A stretch of 64,000 nt of DNA from contig NC_014960.1 of assembly GCF_000199675.1 (NCBI RefSeq), positions 2,728,001 to 2,792,000 on the forward strand. The letters are read 5' to 3'. Numbering within the stretch: the stretch's first letter is position 1; the number at the start of each line of letters is the position of its first letter. Below are positions 60,232 through 64,000 of the stretch, piece after piece. The translations under genes and the position numbers were made by a program. The stretch comes from Anaerolinea thermophila UNI-1 (GTDB lineage Bacteria > Chloroflexota > Anaerolineae > Anaerolineales > Anaerolineaceae). The notes beneath the pieces were generated by a model. That model saw nothing but the letters and a program-made list of their open reading frames with translations, was not told where the DNA came from and did no database searches.

Positions 60232-62403
60232 ATGAACCGCATTACTGTTTTTTCCCTGTTTCTAGTGCTGGCGCTGATTCTTGCGGCATGCGCACCCGCC
60301 GCTACTCCGGCACCTACTGCCACCCCAATGCCTCCAACCCCCATGCCCCAACCCACCTCAACAGAGGCTCCCAAAACGATTGTTGACCTCGCCGTAGCCG
60401 ATGGACGCTTCAACACCCTGGTTGCTGCCGTGCAAGCCGCCGGGCTGGTCGATACGCTGAAAGGCGAAGGTCCCTTCACCGTGTTCGCTCCCACCGATGA
60501 CGCGTTCGCCAAACTGCCCGCCGGTACGCTGGATGAACTGCTCAAACCTGAGAACAAACAGAAACTGGTGGACATCCTGACCTACCACGTAGTGGCAGGA
60601 AAAGTGATGGCAGCAGATGTAACTAAGTTGAGCGAAGCCGAAACCCTACTGGGCACCCCCGTGATGATTAATGTGAATGGCAATATGGTGAAAATCAACG
60701 ACTCCAATGTGGTCATCACCGACGTGGAAGCAAGCAACGGCGTTATCCATGTAATTGACAGTGTGCTGTTACCCCCTGCCGATGTCGTGGATAGCGCCCT
60801 CGCTGATGAGCGCTTCAGCACTCTGGCCACTGCCATCAAAGCCGCTGGACTGGTAGACACTCTTAAAGGAAATGGTCCCTTCACCGTCTTAGCCCCCACC
60901 AATGAAGCCTTTGCCAAACTGCCCGCCGGCACGCTGGATGAACTGCTCAAGCCTGAAAACAAAGACACCCTGATCAAGATTCTCACCTACCACGTCATTC
61001 CAGGACGTTACAACAGCAAGGCACTGGCAGGACAGACAGAAGTTGCCACCGTTGAGGGTAACACAGTTGAAATTCAAAGCCAAGGCAGTACTCTGAAGGT
61101 CAATGACGCTAGCGTGATCGTTGCCGATGTGCTGGCTCGCAATGGTATCATTCACGCCATTGATACGGTCATCCTGCCTCCCAAGGACATTGTGGACACC
61201 GCAGTGGAGAATGGCAGTTTCAACACCTTAGCCGCCGCCCTGCAAGCCGCCGGACTGGTTGACACCCTGAAAGGCAAAGGTCCCTTTACCGTATTCGCTC
61301 CCACCGATGAGGCATTTGCCAAACTGCCCGCCGGAACGGTAGACAACCTGCTCAAACCCGAGAACAAAGACCTGCTGGTGAAAATTTTGACCTACCATGT
61401 GATCCCCGGTAAAGTCAAAGCCGCCGAGGTGGTCAAAGCCAGTGAACTGAAAACCGTGCAGGGCTTCCCGGTACAGATTCGCACCGAGGGCGGAAAGGTA
61501 TTTGTGGATAATGCTCAGGTTGTCCTGACCGACGTCCGCGCCTCGAACGGCATCATCCACGTGATTGACACTGTCATTCTGCCGCCCGATGATATTGTCG
61601 ATACTGCTGTAAAAGACGGGCGTTTCAAGACCCTAGTCGCCGCAGTACAGGCCGCCGGGCTGGTAGATACCCTGAAAGGCGAAGGGCCCTTCACCGTCTT
61701 TGCTCCCACCGATCAGGCATTCGCTAAACTGCCAGCCGGTACGCTGAACACCCTGCTCAAACCCGAAAACAAGCAACAATTGGTGGAAATCCTCACCTAC
61801 CACGTAGTGCCGGGAAAACTGCCTGCGGCTGAGGTGGTCAAGCAATTCGAGATTAAGACCGCACAGGGACAGCCCGTACTGGTCAAAGTGGATGGCGATA
61901 AGGTATTCATCAACAATGCGCAGGTGATCCTCACCGATATTCGCGCCGGCAATGGCATCATCCACGTGATTGACGCCGTCATACTGCCCCCTAAGGATAT
62001 TGTGGATACAGCCGTAGGCGACGGGCGTTTCAAAACACTGGTTGCCGCGGTGCAAGCCGCCGGACTGGTTGAAACCCTGAAAGGAGAAGGCCCCTTTACC
62101 GTATTTGCGCCCACCGATCAGGCATTTGCTAAATTGCCCGCCGGTACGCTGGATGAACTGCTCAAACCCGAAAACAAACAAAAATTGACCGATATCCTCA
62201 CCTATCACGTGGTGGCTGGCAAAGTCTATGCCAAGGACGTGGTCAACCTGAAAGAAGCCACCACTGTATTGGGCAAGAACGTGACCATTAAGGTCATGGA
62301 TGGGAAAGTGTACATCAACGACGCCCAGGTCATCATCACAGATATCCTCTGCTCCAACGGCGTCATCCATGTGATTGACACGGTTATCCTGCCGCCCCAA
62401 TAA
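60232..62403 (+). CDS. Lipoprotein with five tandem FAS1 (fasciclin) domains
   Basis: About 723 residues. Lipoprotein signal LALILAAC, Cys near 19, followed by a Pro/Thr-rich spacer (APTATPMPPTPMPQPT). Then five FAS1 adhesion domains begin at nucleotides 60373, 60778, 61183, 61588 and 61993, each exactly 135 residues apart. Each has TVFAPT(D/N)xAFAKLPAGT-like and HVIDTVILPP-like ends. FAS1 proteins act in cell-cell or matrix adhesion. ATG at 60232 has AAGGAGAAAT upstream. Probably a surface adhesin of a filamentous or flocculating bacterium (inference). Confidence 0.93.
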   Translation: MNRITVFSLFLVLALILAACAPAATPAPTATPMPPTPMPQPTSTEAPKTIVDLAVADGRFNTLVAAVQAAGLVDTLKGEGPFTVFAPTDDAFAKLPAGTLDELLKPENKQKLVDILTYHVVAGKVMAADVTKLSEAETLLGTPVMINVNGNMVKINDSNVVITDVEASNGVIHVIDSVLLPPADVVDSALADERFSTLATAIKAAGLVDTLKGNGPFTVLAPTNEAFAKLPAGTLDELLKPENKDTLIKILTYHVIPGRYNSKALAGQTEVATVEGNTVEIQSQGSTLKVNDASVIVADVLARNGIIHAIDTVILPPKDIVDTAVENGSFNTLAAALQAAGLVDTLKGKGPFTVFAPTDEAFAKLPAGTVDNLLKPENKDLLVKILTYHVIPGKVKAAEVVKASELKTVQGFPVQIRTEGGKVFVDNAQVVLTDVRASNGIIHVIDTVILPPDDIVDTAVKDGRFKTLVAAVQAAGLVDTLKGEGPFTVFAPTDQAFAKLPAGTLNTLLKPENKQQLVEILTYHVVPGKLPAAEVVKQFEIKTAQGQPVLVKVDGDKVFINNAQVILTDIRAGNGIIHVIDAVILPPKDIVDTAVGDGRFKTLVAAVQAAGLVETLKGEGPFTVFAPTDQAFAKLPAGTLDELLKPENKQKLTDILTYHVVAGKVYAKDVVNLKEATTVLGKNVTIKVMDGKVYINDAQVIITDILCSNGVIHVIDTVILPPQ
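60373..62400 (+). repeat. Five in-frame tandem repeats of 405 bp
   Basis: The FAS1 units start at 60373, 60778, 61183, 61588 and 61993 with a constant 405-bp step; the last runs to the stop codon. No repeat has gained or lost a codon. Units 3-5 look most alike; unit 2 is more diverged in its second half. Confidence 0.92.
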
Positions 62404-62444
62404 AGCCATCTTCCTCCCGCCCATAACAGGCGGTCATCCTCCCC

Positions 62445-62485
62445 GATGAGTGCAGAGCCAGGTCTCTGCACTCATCCTTCCTTAC
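62445..62485 (+). terminator. Hairpin between the FAS1 and SDR genes
   Basis: GATGAGTGCAGAG pairs perfectly with CTCTGCACTCATC over a 6-nt loop; CTTCCTTAC follows, so the T-run is poor. Confidence 0.7.
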
Positions 62486-62512
62486 AACCCAACTTCAAGA
62501 AAGGATAATATT

Positions 62513-63409
62513 ATGGAAAGTACTAAACTGACGGGAAAGACTATCTTAATCACCGGCGCAACCGACGGTATTGGCAAAGAAACCGCACGGCAACTTGCCA
62601 GACTGGGAGCCCACATTCTGATCACCGGCAGAAACCCTCAAAAAGTCGAAGCCACTGTCCTGGAACTCCGTCAATCTACCGGCAGTCCGCAAATTGAAGG
62701 ATTTGTCGCCGACCTGTCCAGTCAGGAACAAATTCTCAACCTTGCCCATGCCATCCATGAGCGGGTTCCTGCGTTGCATGTGCTGATTAACAACGCCGGC
62801 GCCATTTTCATGCAACGACAGACCAGTGTTGACGGGATTGAAATGACCTTTGCACTCAATCACCTGGGCTATTTCATGCTCACCCTGCTTTTGATAGACT
62901 TGCTGAAAAACAATGCTCCCTCCCGGATTATCAACGTATCCTCTGCGGCGCACCGCGGAGCAAGACTGGACTTCAACGACTTGCAGAATGAACGCGCCTA
63001 TCAGGGCTGGCGGGTTTACAGCCAATCTAAACTGGCAAATCTGCTCTTCACTTATGAACTGGCACGACGTCTGGAAGACAGCGGGATGACGGTCAATGCC
63101 CTGCATCCGGGTTTTGTGGCTACCCGCTTTGGCAGAAGCAACGGTGGGCTCTTTGACCCCTTATTCCGCCTGTTTCAGTTTGCCGCCATTCCTCCGGAAG
63201 AAGGTGCCCGCACTAGCGTGTACCTTGCTGCTTCGTCAGAGGTAGAAGGGGTAAGCGGCAAGTATTTTGAAAAATGCAAAGCCGTACCTTCCTCTCCTGA
63301 ATCTTACGAGGTATCCTCTGCCCAACGGTTATGGGAGGTCAGTTTACAGATGACCGGAATTTCAGAACCTGAAATCCTGCAAACCCGAACGATGAAATCC
63401 CCTGCTTAA
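62513..63409 (+). CDS. Short-chain dehydrogenase/reductase (retinol-dehydrogenase-like)
   Basis: 298 residues of the SDR fold. Cofactor motif TGATDGIG in ILITGATDGIGKETARQLA, structural NNAG in VLINNAGAIFM, catalytic Ser in INVSSAAHRGA, and YxxxK in RVYSQSKLANLLF. The acidic-poor residue pattern after the motif (TGRNPQK) suggests NADP(H). The substrate is unknown; related proteins reduce retinal or other lipophilic aldehydes and ketones. ATG at 62513 follows AAGAAAGGA. Confidence 0.9.
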   Translation: MESTKLTGKTILITGATDGIGKETARQLARLGAHILITGRNPQKVEATVLELRQSTGSPQIEGFVADLSSQEQILNLAHAIHERVPALHVLINNAGAIFMQRQTSVDGIEMTFALNHLGYFMLTLLLIDLLKNNAPSRIINVSSAAHRGARLDFNDLQNERAYQGWRVYSQSKLANLLFTYELARRLEDSGMTVNALHPGFVATRFGRSNGGLFDPLFRLFQFAAIPPEEGARTSVYLAASSEVEGVSGKYFEKCKAVPSSPESYEVSSAQRLWEVSLQMTGISEPEILQTRTMKSPA

Positions 63410-63461
63410 TCGGACATTTTTTGTTTATAATGGAGGAAAATCTTCCCTGGAGTCATTCCCG

Positions 63462-64000
63462 ATGGCATACGACCGGTTTGGGCGAAACATTCACTACCTG
63501 CGCATCAGCCTCACAGATCACTGTAACCTGCGCTGTGTGTACTGCATGCCCGAAGATATGACCTTCCGCCCCGCTGCGGAGATGTTGCAGGATGAAGAGT
63601 TGCTTCTTCTGGTACGGATTTTCGCCAGTTTGGGGATCGATAAAATCCGCCTGACGGGCGGCGAGCCAACCGTGCGTGCCAATATTGTCTCGCTGGTACG
63701 AGAAATCTCCTCTACATCGGGCATCCGCACGGTCACTATGACCACCAACGGCATCCTGCTGGGAAAACTGGCAAAGCCGCTCAAAGAAGCCGGACTTCAA
63801 CGGGTGAACATCAGTCTGGATACGCTCGACCCGGCAAAATTCCGCCGTCTGACCCGCTGGGGAAAATTCGAACAGGTGTGGGAAGGCATCCGCGCCGCTG
63901 AAGAGGCTGGTTTAACTCCCATCAAAATCAACGCGGTAGTTGTGCGCGGTTACAACGAAAAAGATGTGGTTGACCTGGCAAAACTAACTTACGAACACGG
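63462..64000 (+). CDS. moaA: GTP 3',8-cyclase MoaA, N-terminal part (runs off the window)
   Basis: Radical SAM enzyme for the first step of molybdenum cofactor synthesis. The first 179 residues are present. The cluster motif is CNLRCVYCMP with its neighbours DHCNLRCVYC, preceded by YDRFGRNIHYLRISLTD. IRLTGGEPTVR and NISLDTLDPAKFRRLTR are standard MoaA blocks. ATG at 63462 has CTGGAG upstream, and a TATAAT box lies at 63426-63431. The C-terminal half with the second Fe-S site is beyond the window. Confidence 0.95.
   Translation, partial: MAYDRFGRNIHYLRISLTDHCNLRCVYCMPEDMTFRPAAEMLQDEELLLLVRIFASLGIDKIRLTGGEPTVRANIVSLVREISSTSGIRTVTMTTNGILLGKLAKPLKEAGLQRVNISLDTLDPAKFRRLTRWGKFEQVWEGIRAAEEAGLTPIKINAVVVRGYNEKDVVDLAKLTYEH

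Noticed and set aside
60373..62400. Regular direct repeats considered as a CRISPR-like array or minisatellite
   Set aside because: The 405-bp unit is in frame and encodes FAS1 domains; there are no short repeats with unique spacers.

Overview
The window is one continuous, densely coded bacterial chromosome segment with no insertion sequences, phage genes, CRISPR arrays, rRNA or tRNA genes that I could find. Gene content points to a thermophilic or mesophilic anaerobic heterotroph of the Chloroflexota, most likely class Anaerolineae. That placement is inferred from plant-polysaccharide enzymes, a T-box and CIRCE elements outside an obviously Firmicute gene order, a KamA-type aminomutase, an oversized SecA and FAS1/LysM/bactofilin-like surface proteins. 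I cannot name the species from sequence alone.

Layout. (1) 1-8.5 kb is a carbohydrate island: xylulokinase (cut by the window edge) and a CE7 acetyl esterase face a LacI regulator followed by a GH65 disaccharide phosphorylase and beta-phosphoglucomutase; a GH3 beta-glucosidase converges on them. Three AACGTT-cored sites in the divergent region look like the LacI operators. (2) 8.5-16.6 kb holds a T-box-controlled pheST operon, a SAM methyltransferase, a small unknown protein, and kamA with an aldo/keto reductase behind a 140-nt leader. (3) 16.6-22.5 kb is a heat-shock operon on the minus strand, hrcA-grpE-dnaK-dnaJ-prmA, driven by a sigma-70-like promoter with a perfect CIRCE element. (4) 22.6-29.2 kb holds an aldo/keto reductase, a coiled-coil protein, selB, the tRNA threonylcarbamoylation gene, then rplU-rpmA-rpmE behind a consensus promoter and a structured leader; the L31 protein carries an RNA polymerase alpha-CTD-like tail. 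(5) 29.3-33 kb is a minus-strand operon of a membrane protein, two M16 peptidase subunits and acpS. (6) 33-37.6 kb holds a ferredoxin-NADP reductase-like flavoprotein, two ferritin-like proteins, a hemerythrin and glycerate 2-kinase. (7) 37.6-43 kb holds a LysM lipoprotein, TetR, lactate permease, a PflX-type radical SAM protein and a fatty acid desaturase. (8) 43-53.7 kb holds a 1362-residue SecA, a translationally coupled run of three zinc-ribbon proteins plus a phospholipase D-like lipoprotein, cyclophilin, small membrane/coiled-coil proteins and a bactofilin-like membrane protein. (9) 53.8-64 kb holds an MFS exporter with its TetR regulator, an S1-domain protein, pyrG, eno, a five-repeat FAS1 lipoprotein, an SDR oxidoreductase and the start of moaA.

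The most unusual points are the L31/alpha-CTD fusion, the uncharacterised zinc-ribbon/PLD operon, the expanded SecA, three genes whose -10 boxes sit 6-7 nt from the start codon (predicted leaderless mRNAs), and the exact 405-bp periodicity of the FAS1 gene.
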